A stretch of 64,000 bases of DNA from Allomyces macrogynus ATCC 38327 (GCA_000151295.1 GG745339.1:258681-322680); one strand, 5' to 3'. Positions 32,983 to 44,879 are shown, counted from the first letter of the stretch. Translations and numbers: made by a program. The notes: generated from the letters alone by a model not told the origin.

Positions 32983-34915
32983 TTACTTGATCACCGTCAA
33001 GTTGCCCATCGACATGACCGTAACCTTCTTGATCCCGCCCTCTCTGAGGGGCACGTCCCCGAAAATCCCCGCCAGCGGCTCACCGCCCTCCCCTGCCTCC
33101 TCGAACTTGACCCCCTTTCTACCACCCTGCCCGTCCTCAGTCCCCGCCGTGGCGGCCGGCACGTCCTGGATCCGGCTGGCCCCACGCGCAAACTCATTAA
33201 AGAAATCCATCCTACGACTCGCGTCATAGTGTGGCTTGGGGCGCGCGCGTGTGGACGCTGGGTTCGTAGGCGGCGCCGGTGCCACGGGCGCCGGGCGGTA
33301 GAGCCGGTCGGTGACGGCAGCGGCGCGGTCGGAAATATGGTCCATGGGCGGGAGCGCCGCACCGAGGTCGGCGGGTGTGAGCTTGTCGTCGGGGTCGAGC
33401 TCGTGCTGGTGTTGGATCATGGAAAGTTTGCGTTGGTGGATGGCCTCGATGCGGTGCTTGAAGGCGTCAGGGTACCGGCTATGTGGGTGGGGGGAAATGA
33501 TGTGAGGAGGGGAGGGATGAGGAGAGGGGGTACGGAGATGGTAGGTGGAGGGCGTACTCCGGGTCGGTTAACCGGTTCGTCACGCTGCGGACCGTGTCCT
33601 AGGTGCATCGCCCCAAACGCATTAGAGCTGCGACTTCCATATTGTCCGACTCTGGAATGAGTGAACGCACTTTGCGCTGAGTCGCCGCTTCGTGCAGTAG
33701 CGCCGCCGTGATCGGCGCCCCACTCGTGATCCTCGAAAACCGGCGCGGCACCGGGGACACGTCGCTCACGACCACTGGCTGCTGCTGCTGTTGCTGCTGC
33801 GCGCTCTCCCCCATACCCGGCAATGGCGGTAACGTTCCTGGCCGCTGCGACGCGGCCGACGACGTGATACTCGTGCGCCCGGGCCCAACGCTCGGCAGCG
33901 CCGAATGAAGCGACGACCGCGCCGACACCGGCGGCATCGACGGTGCCACGGGTCCCGGCGATCCATTCCCAGCAACAAGCGGGGTGCGGAAATTCCGCTC
34001 GGCGTCAAGCAGCGCCGCATCAATGTTGCTCATGCACGCCTTAGCGTCCTTGCGCGGCGCCGGCGGTGTCGCGGCTGCTCCCCCGGGCGCGTTGCGCATG
34101 CTGGTCATTGACCCGAGCAATGTACCGGACGACTTGGTCCGCGCCTTGGCGAGCGCCGTGGACGACGTCGCGATTGACGACTTGCGGCTGCCGAGCGGGG
34201 CTCTCGCGCCATCCCCGAGGAGATTCCCAACGGATCCGCGGCGCGGAGCTGGAGCGTCAGCGAGCCGCGTCGTGGACCCGAGCGCGCCGCCGCCAGTGAG
34301 CCGTACGGTCGACCCGAGTGTCCCGGGATCGCGCGACATGCGCCGGAGGGACCCAACGGCACGCGGCGACCCGGTGCCAGTGGCGGCCAGGTCGGACGTG
34401 CTTCTGAGATTCGTCCGCGACGCGAGCCGGTTGGTCGAGTTGGTCGATCCACGGCGCGCGGAACTTAGCGGCGCCATGCCATCATCACTCAACAAATTCG
34501 TGCTCGACCGCGTCGACGTGCGCCCCAGTCGTGCCGGCAGCGGCGCTACGCCGTCATCGTCGTTGCCCGACTGTAAGGGCTTCCGGTACCGCATCCCGCC
34601 ACCTCTTGCGGGAGCCGCCGTCGGTGCCGCGGCGGACCCCTGCAGCCCGAGATCATCGATGCCCACGAGCATTGTCGACTGATCGATCGAGACGGCGCTG
34701 TTGCGGCTACTACTGCCGAGACTTGCGGAACTGCCCGCGAATGTGGACCGCGTACGGCGCATCGACGACTGCGACGAGGACATGGACGCGGTAGATTTGC
34801 TCAGGGCGTTGCGCGCCGCGGTCGATGCGGGGATGCTGGTCACGGGCTGCGGGTCAGCACTGTCGCCGTCGAGCATCCCGTGCAGGATCGCGTCTTCGTC
34901 GACGGGCGGATCCAT
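32983..34915 (-). CDS. Hypothetical Ser/Arg-rich disordered protein with conserved-looking C-terminal helix
   Basis: Unrecognised. Three exons in phase: 33671..34915, 33558..33598 and 32983..33478 (593 residues). The in-frame TAG at about 33601 belongs to the first intron (AAA|gtgcgt...ctag, 72 nt). The N-terminal 400 residues are low-complexity, with repeated short motifs of the form LGSTxRL, SRTNLRS and RRGS, plus a Gln8 run near 33776-33800 (CTG repeats); it looks like a phosphorylated, microtubule- or cortex-type scaffold. The C-terminal part changes character: RSVTNRLTDPDRYPDAFKHR then IEAIHQRKLSMIQHQHEL, a charged helix that could be a folded contact site, and ends IKKVTVMSMGNLTVIK. Confidence 0.68.
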
Positions 34916-35565
34916 TGTGGGACGTGAGGGTGAAGCGGGTCGACTTGGAGGGGCGCGATCACGGCGGGTCGGTGCTTCAACTTGGGTTCGGGTTGGGCCT
35001 GGCTGGCATCGGGGCGTCGAGATCGGGCGTAGATTGGGGACTAGATGCGTGTCCGGTGCAAATGCAGCAAGTCGCGTCGTGGTGAAGGAGTCGCGTCGGG
35101 TCGGTTTGGAAGAGGCGACTAACTGTCGAATACGATGCATGTCGTGGCTCATGATCGAAATGTATTACCACGGGATCATCCATGGCCTCCCTGTCGTTCG
35201 CTTCTCCACACGCATGCTCCAAGACCTCTGCCGCCATCCTGGAAAGAAATGGACCGCTGTGGAACATGAAAGTCGTCGTCATGGTGGACTGCTCAAGCGT
35301 CGTTTGTCATGGCGTTACGCGAGCAGATGGTCCATCCATTTCGCCACCAGGTCGCGGCGAACTCGTCCACGTTGACGGCGCGCCAGCTGCCGCCCTAGAC
35401 GCCAGACTCGATTTGTGAACCACGACTTCCTGCAAAATTGACTACCGACCTATAAATTACTACGAGTGCCTGACGAGCGCCTGACAGGCCCAGCAACTAT
35501 TTCCGTCTATTCACGACCAGCGACCTGAACCCGACCCGCCCAACTTCACCAATACCAACCGAGCC
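34916..35565. other. Divergent spacer before ZFAND2-like gene
   Basis: 650 bp holding the 5' flanks of two genes transcribed apart. No gene seen. Confidence 0.4.
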
Positions 35566-36391
35566 ATGGAGCTGCCAGATGTGGGCAAGAACTGCGGGCT
35601 CAAGGAATGCAAACAGCTCGGTCCGTTCTCCACCGTGATGGACCCTGTCCGGCCATTTGGAATGGCCATCGCTGACGGACATGATGGCTGACGCGATTGC
35701 CGTGATATAGATTTCCTGCCCTACACATGTCACCGATGCCAAGGCGTGTTCTGGTCCGTGCTCTCTCCATGTCCCCGGTCGGTTCCATCGCAGCGCCGCA
35801 TTTGACGCGTTGGTGTTTGTTCCGATAGCCAAGAGCACTGGAAACCTGCCGACCACAACTGCCCGCGCCTGCACGACCCGGCATACGACCGCGTCGTCCC
35901 ACAATGCCCGCTGTGCGGCGTCGCCGGTACGCCCTTTCCCCTCATCCCCACCTTCATCCCCACCCTCTAACCTCTCCATCCACCCGTTAGTCCCCGTCGC
36001 GCGCAACGAAGACCCAAACGCGCGCATGAACGCGCACATTTCCTCCGGGTGCCGCCCCCCACCGACTTCGGGAGCATCACCGAACAAGGCCGTCTACGCG
36101 CACAAGTGCCACGTGCGCGGATGCACCAACAAGTCGGCGGTCGCGATCAAGTGCAAGGCGTGCGGGAACCAGTATTGCCTGAAACACCGTAACGAGCGGG
36201 ACCACGCGTGCGCGCCGCCGCCACCGCCGGCAAACAGCGCGAGTAGTGCAATAGCCGCGGTGACGAGTCGGTTGGCGAATTTGCCGGCGAATTTGACAGA
36301 CAGAAAGGGCGCAGGAGGCAGGCGCGGGTCGAATAAGGGGAGTGGGAGGAAGAGTGGGAAGGGCGGCAAGGAGGATTGTGTGATTTGTTGA
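35566..36391 (+). CDS. ZFAND2/Cuz1-type protein with two AN1 zinc fingers and a C-terminal CaaX box
   Basis: Four exons in phase: 35566..35620, 35711..35753, 35829..35926, 35991..36391 (198 residues). First AN1 finger: MELPDVGKNCGLKECKQLDF, then CHRCQGVFC, EHW, HNC, and CPLC. Second finger: CHVRGCTNKSAVAIKCKAC, YCLKHRNERDHAC. MELPDVGxxC is the diagnostic start of ZFAND2A/AIRAP, ZFAND2B/AIRAPL and yeast Cuz1, which couple arsenite or ER stress to the proteasome and p97/Cdc48. The tail is basic (GRRGSNKGSGRKSGKGGK) and ends EDCVIC: the last four residues fit a prenylation CaaX box, as ZFAND2B has. The UIM motifs of ZFAND2B are not evident. The prenylation is inferred. Confidence 0.9.
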
Positions 36392-36775
36392 TGGAGTGGA
36401 GCGTTGGGCTACGCGTGTCGCTTGGCTTGGATTGCGTTTTTGGTCGGTTGCTGTGGGAGCCTCGTCATCTCCAGATTTTGATTGTTGACGAGAGGAACCG
36501 TCTTCTCTGTGGTTTTGTTTGTACATAATTGAGAATGCGATAGGTTCATGTTGAAACGGACAAAAGCGTGGTTGACCTTAAACGAAAGGAGCAAAAATCC
36601 AATGGCCAGCCACGATGCAACTCGCGCAAGAAATGCAAAGCGATGGCGACAGATCAAGCAACACATCAAAAGACCAACGACCAACGACAACGGCATCAAC
36701 AACCAACGACAACGGCATCAACGACAACGGCACCAACACATCTCATCGCAACCAAGCGCCGGTACGGCACGCTCC
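36392..36775. other. Convergent 3' spacer with (CAACGA)-like run
   Basis: A degenerate caacgacaacggcatcaa-type repeat lies at about 36672-36740. No gene seen. Confidence 0.5.
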
Positions 36776-38743
36776 TCACAGGTGAATCTCCTGTGAGCAC
36801 CGCACGCGCTCGGTAATCGTCACGACCGAATTACGCAAATTCACCCACTCCGACAACGCAAACGGCAATTTCCCCACCAAATCCGCCGCCTGCGTCTCGC
36901 CCAACTTCTCGACGAGTCGCGCAAACATGAGAAACACGGCAAACGGCCGATCCGACGCGAGATCCGCGCGCAAGTACCGCACGCGCACGGCGCCACGCGG
37001 GCGCGTCGTGTAGGCCACCTCGTTCAAAACGCCAATCAAGCGATCGGCGATCCGCTCGAGTGCCGCGGGGGTCACATCCGCGTTGGTCCGTCCTTTGGAC
37101 GCGTTATACTCGAGAAGCGCGACGACCAGGTCCTGCATGCGCACGAGCCGGCCAACGTGACGGCCCAAGTCCTGGAAACACCCGAGCGGGGTCGTGTCTT
37201 CCGGGCGGACAAGCACTTCGTGCGCGACCGAGACCGCGTAGGACGAGGGCAGCATCGATGCGCCTGACCCCGTGCCCGCCAGGGTGACATCGTCGCCTTG
37301 GACGGACCCAGAGACGGCACCGTCGCCGCCGGCACCGTCGTCGTCGAGGACGTCGGATTGTACGGTAGCGACCGTGTGCCAGATCTCGTCCATGCCGGGG
37401 ACGCCGCCGTTGGGAGGGCCGTGGGCGGTGGCGGACATGGTGCTCGCGCCGAAAGAGGATGCAGTCGTGGAGATGGCCGAGTGCGCGGGACTCGCGAGTT
37501 GACGCGGCTGCTGCGATTGCGATTGCTGTTGCTGATGCTGCTGGTTGACCATCTGCTGCTGCGACTGCTGCTGCTGCGTGTGGTGCATTCCACCCCCACC
37601 CGCCTGCATCCCCGCGGCCCGCCCGAGCGTCCCACCCCCACCCATCCCTTCCCGATCCAACCCGCGCGACGCCGCGCGCGAAATAGGCCGCATTGCGCCA
37701 TGCGCCATCACGGGCGACGCGACGACCCCGGCCGCGCCGCGGGAGTTGCCAAACGTGGACTGGCCAAATACCGACCCTGACTGGGCCAGCACTTTTGGCG
37801 AGTTCCCCGTGCCGCCGCCGTTGAGCTGCATCTGGTCCATGTTGGCCTCGAGTTGCTGGATGTAGAGAAACTCTTCTTGCGTGTACTGCGGCTCGCCGAG
37901 GTGCGACGCGTGCATGCCGCCGTGGTCGGAGTGGAGCGACGACTGCAGAGTAGACTGCTGCTGCTGTTGTTGCTGCTGCGGATGCTGTTGCTGCTGCTGG
38001 AGGTGCGAGTGGTGCACGCGTCCCATCATCGTGGTGGTTGTGGCAGCGGGATGTGGGTGCGTGGACGTGCGCGGCGGCGGCGGCGGCGGTGGTGGCGAGG
38101 ACGGGTAGGTCGAGGGTGACGTGCACAAATGGTGGGGCTGGTGGCGAGCGTGTGTGGAGGGTGGTGGCACAGGCGCGGCGCGGTACGACAGGTCCGTGTG
38201 GTACGTGTCGTACGCGTCGTGCGCGAGCGGTATGGTCGAGGCGGTGGTGGTTTGGTCTGTGGTAGCTCCACATCGCACGCATCAGATCGTGTGACGGCAC
38301 CCCGATCCGCTGTCGGGAACGAGCGGCACCGGAAACGAGCGGCACCGGAAACGAGAGCGAAGCGAGTGCGTACCGTACTGGCTCTCAAACAAGCTGTTCA
38401 ATCCCGAAGCGCCAAGAATTGACGCTGGGCGGGAGGAGCCAAACGAGTGAACCGTGGCCGCGTGGTGGTGCTGGAGGTGGTGCGCGCGAGACGGTACCGG
38501 CGTGGTCGCGTTGCGCGTGGGCGGGCCGAGAGAATAGGATGCGGCGGAAGCTGAGAGCGGGCGCGCGGGTGGGTAGGCTGCGGACTGGGAGTCGATGACG
38601 ACGGGTGACGGCGATGGCGAGGGCAAGGCGGGGTTAGTGCTCGCGGTGGAGAGAGAGGAGGCCGGCGCGGCAGTCGCGGGCCTTGTGAAGGCGGGGGCGG
38701 TTGCGGGCGGCGTGCGTGACCGCAATGCAAACGAGTCGAACAT
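36776..38743 (-). CDS. Poly-Gln protein with helical C-terminal domain, function unknown
   Basis: Exons 38374..38743 and 36776..38256 (616 residues) join in phase 1 through a 117-nt intron. The N-terminal 450 residues are Ser/Pro/Gln/His-rich, with CAG-encoded Gln runs at about 37500-37580 and 37935-38005 (e.g. QQQQQHPQQQQQQQQ). The C-terminal 170 residues are folded-looking: a short segment HEVLVRPEDTTPLGCFQDLG, then helices MQDLVVALLEYNAS, LERIADRLIGVLNE and FAVFLMFARLVEKLGETQ. No family recognised; glutamine-rich plus helical end is the layout of many fungal transcription or chromatin factors. The stop follows CSQEIHL. Confidence 0.62.
38321..38352. repeat. 16-bp direct tandem repeat, two copies
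   Basis: Unit gagcggcaccggaaac occurs at 38321-38336 and 38337-38352, within the intron of the poly-Gln gene. Being intronic it does not alter the protein. Confidence 0.9.
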
Positions 38744-39179
38744 GGTTGGTCGGGGGTGATGGCGGCAGGGTCGAGGGAGCGGCGAGCAGCGCGGTGCGGT
38801 TGTGGAGCTGGTGCGCACTTGCCGCTGGAGAGGAGGGGGCAATCGGGGCCGTGCGGCCGCGGCATGCGTGCAGAGCGCGACAGCTTGGGAACGGGCACAA
38901 GCGCAGCGGTCGGCCGACGCGCGACCGAGCGAGCGAGCGAGCGGTGCGGCACTGTCGTCGGTGCGTGCGATTGATCTGTGGCCGAAAAATGGAGCTAACG
39001 CGATTGCCAGCGCTCAGGCGGCTGCGGAGCTCGTGTCTGCGTGGCTCAGCTGTCTGCGCCCAGATTCTGATCGGCAGGTGCCTGTGCGACTTTCCGCTCT
39101 GGGCGCAACCGTGGGCGCAGCAGCACCAGCACCAACCAGCAGTCAAAAAACGTCTCCTTCAATTTCTCGTTTCCCGCCC
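38744..39179. other. Spacer 5' of poly-Gln gene, 3' of TMEM184-like gene
   Basis: Contains a cgagcgagcgagcgag simple run near 38926-38941. No gene seen. Confidence 0.4.
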
Positions 39180-41477
39180 TTACAGAGGATTATACTCGAC
39201 CGGCGGTGGCCCGATCGCAGCCACGCGCCGCAACCCGTTCGGACTCAACGCCCCCGCCGCGCTCGCTCCTACACCGCCCGGCGACGTGCCCAACACCGCC
39301 GCTCCATCCGCACGCAGCGATGCCGGCGCCAATCCCCCTCCCGGCGCTTCTCCTCCACCCACTCCCGCAGCCACCAATGCCGCAGCACGATACGGATGTA
39401 AATTCGCGGCTTCGCGGCGCTCCACCGAGCGCGCCCTCGCCGGCCTCCCCACTGGCGTACTTGCTGGCGCAATCGGCCTGCCCGGCGGTCGCGGCACCGG
39501 CAGAACTCGCCCGGGGAACGCGATATCTTCAATCACCGGGTAATTAAAATCCGCGACGCGCGCGACCGTCACGGCGTCGTGGTAGAGCCGCTCGTCGACC
39601 GGGTCGAGTTCGAGCTCGATGCCCGATTCGCTATCGGACCGGGAACTCGGTGCGCCCATCATGGATGAGACGGCGGGTGCAAGGGACTCGTATGTGACGA
39701 CGGGGGCCGACGGGGATGCGGACCGTGCGAGGAGGGCATCGGTCTCGACGGGCCGGCGGAGATTGGAGAGCAAAGGGGACGTGTGTGGCGGGAGATCGGT
39801 GTCACTGCCGGACTCGTCGTCGTCGTGGTCGGTCCACACGGGCGAGCCCGCGGACCCGTCAGCCTCGAACAACGGCGCGGCCGCGGCCTGGTCGAACTCG
39901 TCCTCATCCGATCGCGGATCGTCCGAGGACCGTACGCGCTCCCCGGCAAACCTTCGGCGGATCCCGACTTTTGCGAGCCATCGGCCCCATCGCGACTGCC
40001 GCTGGTGTGCCTTGAGCACGTCGAGCAAGTGTTCCGCCGTGGAGAGTGCCGCGAACCGCGTCCCCTGAATCGTGTGATGCACGTCGGCGGCGATATCGGC
40101 GGTCCCGAGGGCGTCGCGCAGGGCGACCGTGAAGGGCAGTCGCGCGGGACGCACGATCGTGTGCGTCGACGTGTAGCTGGCGGGTAAGAACGCGGGCGAG
40201 TCGGGCGAGTAGTCGTCGGGCGAAAACGCCCATCCGTGTGCGTAAGACGCGACGAGCATTTCGAAACAGACGAGAAAGTCTTGCAGCGCTTGCGAGATGT
40301 TGTCGGTCGAGTAGCCGCCGGCTAAAGATCGAGGATAGAAGAAAAACGTGAGCATGTGGGGGTCGCGTGGAATCGCGCTGTGGTGGAGAAGATGCGCGCG
40401 CACACTCTTGGATGATGCCGAGGTAGACCAAAATCGAAATGACAATGCCTTGCCAAAACGAAAAGAAAATCACGGCCTTGATGCACAAAAACTTGGGCAG
40501 CGGGCTATGGAATCAGGAATCGAATGAGCACACGCCAGCGTCGACCTGCTCCACGCTCACCGCGCACCAACGTACCGGTACGGCTTCAAGTCCTCGGCGC
40601 ACGTCACGTAGAACATCATCAGGCAGTACAAACTCCAACTGACGCTCACGTTGTAGAAGAACGAGATCCACACGTAGCCCGACGTCCACGAGATGTAGCC
40701 CTCCTGGTACCAGTCGATTTGCTTGAGGACCATGGTCAGGAACGTGAAAATTGGCTTCAGCAGCACGAATTGAAGAATGCCGCTATCGAGGACACGAAAA
40801 TGAAATGGAACGATGGAAGAGTCAGATTGAGCCCCCGACGATGAAACCACGCCACCTCCCACCTTGATCAGAGACCAAGTGAAACATGCAATGCAACGGA
40901 CGTACCGCTTCATCGACAGAAACACTTTCGGGTTCCCGACGTCCCACCCGCGCGAGAAGAGCGAGACAGGGAACGTGTGCGGCGTCGCGAGTCGGCCACG
41001 CAGCGTGTAGGCGAGTTCGCGCTCGCCGCCAAGGTACTCGACGAGCAGATTGAAGAAGACGTAGATGACAAAGGCCTCGTAGAGGTCCCGCACGGCCTCG
41101 ATATAGTCGGCGACGGCCTTGGCGCGCAGGCTCACGAGTGACGAGACGGCGTAGATGGGCACCCTGCAGGGGCGGGCGTCAGTTGTCGGAGATCAGGGGG
41201 ACGCATGTGCTGATCCGTGATCAACGCGACAGCAGGAGCAGCACACACACATCCAGAAAATGCGCAGGATCAGACGCTGTACGTCCGGGCGTCGGTACGC
41301 CTTCAGGTGCGCGATCATCGACCGCGCCGTCAAGATGCACGCGAGCAGCGTAAAGACGAGTGCCGGGTAGTAGGCGCGGTTGCCGAGCTTTTCCCAGCCC
41401 TCTTGGACGTTCGCGCCAATCTCGTTGGCGGCTGCAACGGCAGCGGTCGCCAGGGATTGAGCGGCGGCAGGCGCCAT
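39180..41477 (-). CDS. TMEM184/Ost-alpha (DUF300) family membrane protein
   Basis: Five exons in phase: 41251..41477, 40906..41163, 40576..40782, 40404..40504, 39180..40321 (644 residues). The membrane core shows family signatures: ALVFTLLACILTARSMIAHL, VPIYAVSSLVSL, DLYEAFVIYVFFNLLVEYLGGE, KRGILQFVLLKPIFTFLTMV, YVWISFFYNVSVSWSLYCL, KFLCIKAVIFFSFWQG and CFEMLVASYAHGWAFSPDDY. The remaining 300 residues form a disordered acidic cytosolic tail. Animal relatives move organic solutes (Ost-alpha) or act in signalling (TMEM184); fungal members are vacuolar or endosomal. An alternative upstream ATG at 41585 would add 36 residues. One of the best-resolved gene models here. Confidence 0.93.
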
Positions 41478-42172
41478 AATGCTACCGGTGCGGTTTGCTG
41501 GTGGTCGAATCGACGGGTTGGCTGCTGCGTTGATGAAGTGCTGCTGCTGGTTCGTTTCGACTTGGGATTGAGACCGGGGCGCCACCTCAACGGCCGAGAC
41601 GGGTGAGGGCTGGTGGCACGGCGGCAGGGAGAGAGCGTGGGCCGGCTGACGTTGATGTTCGCGCTGTCGACGAGGTCGCAGCGTTCAAGTCGCAGCGGTA
41701 TGGGGTTCTGCACGGGACAGTGCGAGCTATTGAATCCAATGCATTCCACGGCGGATGTGCGGGTGGTAGTCGAGATAGTGGTGGTGGTCGACGGCGATGT
41801 TGCAAGATGCGGGAGAGCACAGGTGATGCAGCTGAGTGTCGAACGACCCGTTCTGTAGAAGGCCAAAGCGTTACACGTGATGCATTGGCGTGAGCGGACT
41901 GCCCTCTTGGAACGGCACTCATCAAAAAATGTCACCGGCGAGCTGGAAGAGCACGATCGAAGCGACAACGAAACAAGGGAGCGAACTGCGTCTACGTCTC
42001 TACATAACGGCAGCAGGGGGGAAGGGCGGTATGGACCCCCGCCCGGCAACAACAAAATACGACGCAAAATCAACAAAGGCGGCGGACCGATTTCAAAAAC
42101 CGACAAAACCGACAAGACAAAAAGCGGGCGAAACCATCAATCGCCGTGTCTAGGTAAATTCGATCTTGAATC
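41478..42172. other. Spacer, no gene seen
   Basis: 5' flank of the TMEM184-like gene and 3' flank of the proline-rich gene; an A-rich stretch at about 42050-42130 precedes the latter's stop. Confidence 0.45.
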
Positions 42173-43029
42173 TTAGTAGCCGTACGCGCCCGGCGCCTGG
42201 CCACCCTGCTGTGGCTGCGTCGTCATGACGCCCGGATACGGCGCCGGACCGCTCGCGGGCGGGTACCCGTTGTTCTGGTACTGCGGGCCGGTGGCGGGCG
42301 GGTAGGCCGGACCGTTCTGCGGGTACGACGCGGGACCACCCTGCGGGTAAGGAGCGGGGCGNNNNNNNNNNNNNNNNNNNNNNNNNNNNNNNNNNNNNNN
42401 NNNNNNNNNNNNNNNNNNNNNNNNNNNNNNNNNNNNNNNNNNNNNNNNNNNNNNNNNNNNNNNNNNNNNNNNNNNNNNNNNNNNNNNNNNNNNNNNNNNN
42501 NNNNNNNNNNNNNNNNNNNNNNNNNNNNNNNNNNNNNNNNNNNNNNNNNNNNNNNNNNNNNNNNNNNNNNNNNNNNNNNNNNNNNNNNNNNNNNNNNNCC
42601 CCCGGCCCGGAGGGTAGGGAGCGGGACCACCTTGGGCGGGTACGGAGCGGGCACGCTCCCCGTCGGGTACGACTGGACCGCGGGAGCCATAGGCATCCCC
42701 ATGGGCTGCGCCGAATTGCCGGACGGGTACTGCTCGGGGTTGCCCGACGGGTACATTTGCTCGGGCCCGCCCTGCTGGTACGTCGGCTGCGGCGGCGACG
42801 GGTAACCGTAGGCCGCGGGCTGCGCGGGCGGCGGCGCGTTGTTGTACGCGACGGGCGGCGCCGGTTGCGCGGTCGTGACCGGGGCCGGTGGGGCCGGCTC
42901 AGGCTCGGCCGACGCGCCGTGCAGTTTGGCAGCGGCCTTGTTCATGCGCCGGCGCAGACCGCCGAGCAGGCCAAAGGCCATGAGCACGGCGACGACAATG
43001 ATCACGACAAAGACTGTCTTGAGGCCCAT
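42173..43029 (-). CDS. Single-pass membrane protein with Pro/Tyr/Gly-rich repeat tail, interrupted by gap
   Basis: Start MGLKTVFVVIIVVAVLMAFG at 43029 is a signal-anchor or transmembrane helix followed by basic LRRRMNKAAAK, so the short N-terminus is probably outside the cytosol. The tail is built of imperfect repeats: YPSGN, QPTYQQGGPEQ, and after the gap PYPQGG, SYPQNG, AYPPATG, NGYPPASG, ending QAPGAYGY. Such YPxG repeats resemble annexin-, ALG-2- or rhodopsin-tail-type adhesion or phase-separating sequence. The 237-N gap (42362-42598) lies inside it and equals 79 codons; frames on the two sides agree only approximately, and the base run at its right edge shifts frame. No family assigned. 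Confidence 0.6.
42362..42598. other. Assembly gap (237 N)
   Basis: Falls in the repetitive tail of the proline-rich protein. A non-round length suggests it was sized from read pairs. Confidence 0.98.
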
Positions 43030-43492
43030 CTTGGCAAGCTGTTGGAGCTGGTTGGGACGGCGCGTAGAGTGCAGGCGCAGAAACTGGTCGGCGGTTCTTG
43101 GTCGAGGTTGCAATAAGGGCGAGCCTCACGAGCAAACTTGCGCGAGGAGAGAAGAGATTGTGCGAGCGTGTTAGAGCGCGTCGTTGACGTCCGCCAAGAG
43201 GGCGTCGTTTACCTCGTTCTTGTCGGTGCCAACGTCCATGCGAAGGGATGCGAGGTGGCGTGCAGTGGCGCTTGGAAAGTCCGGATCTCGGAAACCTGCT
43301 TTTGGACCGGTTCAAGCCAACGGATGCAAGTTTCAGGTTTCGTAGCATCCGTTCCCGAACTGTTTCGCCATGTCTTCTCAAGAGGGTTTCTGATCCTGTT
43401 CCATTTCTGCTGAATCCCGTCTACACCTTCTCCCCCTAGGATTTTTGCCTGACATCGGCGATCGCGCCAACGACAGGCTTCGTCAAGGCACC
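43030..43492. other. Divergent spacer, no gene seen
   Basis: 5' flanks of the proline-rich gene and of MTQ2. Confidence 0.4.
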
Positions 43493-44517
43493 ATGCTCGC
43501 GATTCCCGACTTGCGGCACTTGACGGCCGACGACTATGACCATGTTTATGAGACAGCAGGTAACGACACCGTGCGCGATGACGTGCAAGTCGTGAGTGAT
43601 TGCTCAACTGATCCTAAGGAGAACGCTGGTCCATGATGACCAACATGATTCGACCCACCAAACTGTGAACAATAGAGGACACTTTTCTGTTCCTTGATGC
43701 TCTCGAAGAGGACATGGAGGCTGTCCTCGTCCCGCGGCGTCCAAAGCTTTGCCTTGAAATCGGGTATCATCAGTTTTTTGGTAGCTCCAAAAATGAAATG
43801 ACCATGTCTCATGCGCGAGGGCACCTACCACTGCCTTGCCCATGCATAGATCTGGATCAGGATGTGTCTCCACCTTCTTGGCCATGCATTTGAAGACGTT
43901 AACGTGTCCGTATCTTCTCCACCCACCTAAGCAAGCACTGCCCCGACGCCAATGTCGCTCACGCTTCGTGTCTCACTGATAGTCTACCTGACCACGGACA
44001 TCAACCCGCGTGCGTGCACCGCGACACGACGCACCGCTGCACAGAACCGCGTCGTGCACCGCCTTGAACCCATCCGAAGCGACTTGACCGCTGGTCTGCT
44101 GCCGCGTCTCCGTGGCGCGATTGACGTGCTCCTGTTCAACCCGCCGTACGTGCCGACCGAGGTCGCAGAAGTGGTCACGGCCGAGACGGCCGCCACGGAC
44201 CCATCGGATCTCTTGGCCGCGACATGGACCGGTGGACAACTCGGTCGCGCGGTCACGGACCGCGTGCTGCTGCAGCTGCCAGAGCTAATGGCGCCCAATG
44301 GGGTGGCGTACCTTGTGCTGCTCCAGGAGAATAAGCCCGACGAGATTGCTGCCATGATCTCCAAGCTGGGATTCGACATGACGGTATGCACGCTCACCAC
44401 CGCGATTGGGCTGGGGCGGAGACTCACCCGGCTTACTATGGTGTCCAGATCGTCATGCGCCGTCGCGCGGGCCGAGAGCGGTTGATGGTCGCGCGGTTTA
44501 GTCGAAAATTGGCATGA
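43493..44517 (+). CDS. MTQ2: MTQ2/HemK2 (N6AMT1), eRF1 glutamine methyltransferase
   Basis: Start MLAIPDLRHLTADDYDHVYE at 43493. Exon 1 43493..43559, exon 2 43676..43763 (EDTFLFLDALEEDM ... CLEIG), exon 3 from 43850 supplies the SAM-binding loop GSGSGCVSTFLAMHL, a later exon runs to 44383 and the last is 44449..44517. The catalytic NPPYVPTEV follows TTDIN (acidic SAM motif) and DVLLFNPPY; the C-terminus IVMRRRAGRERLMVARFSR matches the family. The enzyme, with Trm112, methylates the Gln of the GGQ loop in eRF1. The exon 3 to exon 4 junction (about 43897-43940) is not resolved; frames there fit only with a very short intron. All key motifs are present, so I regard it as functional. Confidence 0.85.
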
Positions 44518-44879
44518 TTTGCAGCGTTGTACATGGCCTTGCAGCTCCTCGAGTCTCCCTGCCCTCCCGCAGATACGTTGGGTTAGGTTTTGGCTAAGGC
44601 CGCCTTCAAGTTTTCGCGCTGATGATCAAGCTGCAAGACCCCCAGCAAAAATGTCCTCGTGCACAGCGAAAGCGGCGACTGCATCGCGGCTGGGGCTGTT
44701 TGTTAGCAACGTTTGCTGTCGCCGACTCTGCTCTCTTTGTCGACTTGTTGATCGTCCTTCTTTCTCCTTGCGACCATCCTCCACCTGACCCCCTTGCAGC
44801 CCTCGTTCCCGCACTGCGCGGCGCTCGCTTGGACCCGCATCGCTGCTCCCACGCTCTCGACTTGACACGACACTGCTGA
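44518..44879. other. Spacer and ALT promoter region
   Basis: No gene seen. Confidence 0.4.

Noticed and set aside
33599..33670. In-frame TAG near 33601 seemed to end the disordered protein and start a second gene
   Set aside because: A 72-nt intron with gtgcgt donor and ctag acceptor removes it and the phases match on both sides.
37500..38010. Regular CAG/CTG repeats considered as a satellite or CRISPR-like array
   Set aside because: They are codons of poly-Gln tracts, with no spacers or conserved repeat unit.
43493..44517. MTQ2 seemed to lack the SAM-binding glycine loop and to be a pseudogene
   Set aside because: The loop is encoded by a small exon beginning at 43850 after a good intron; all motifs are present.
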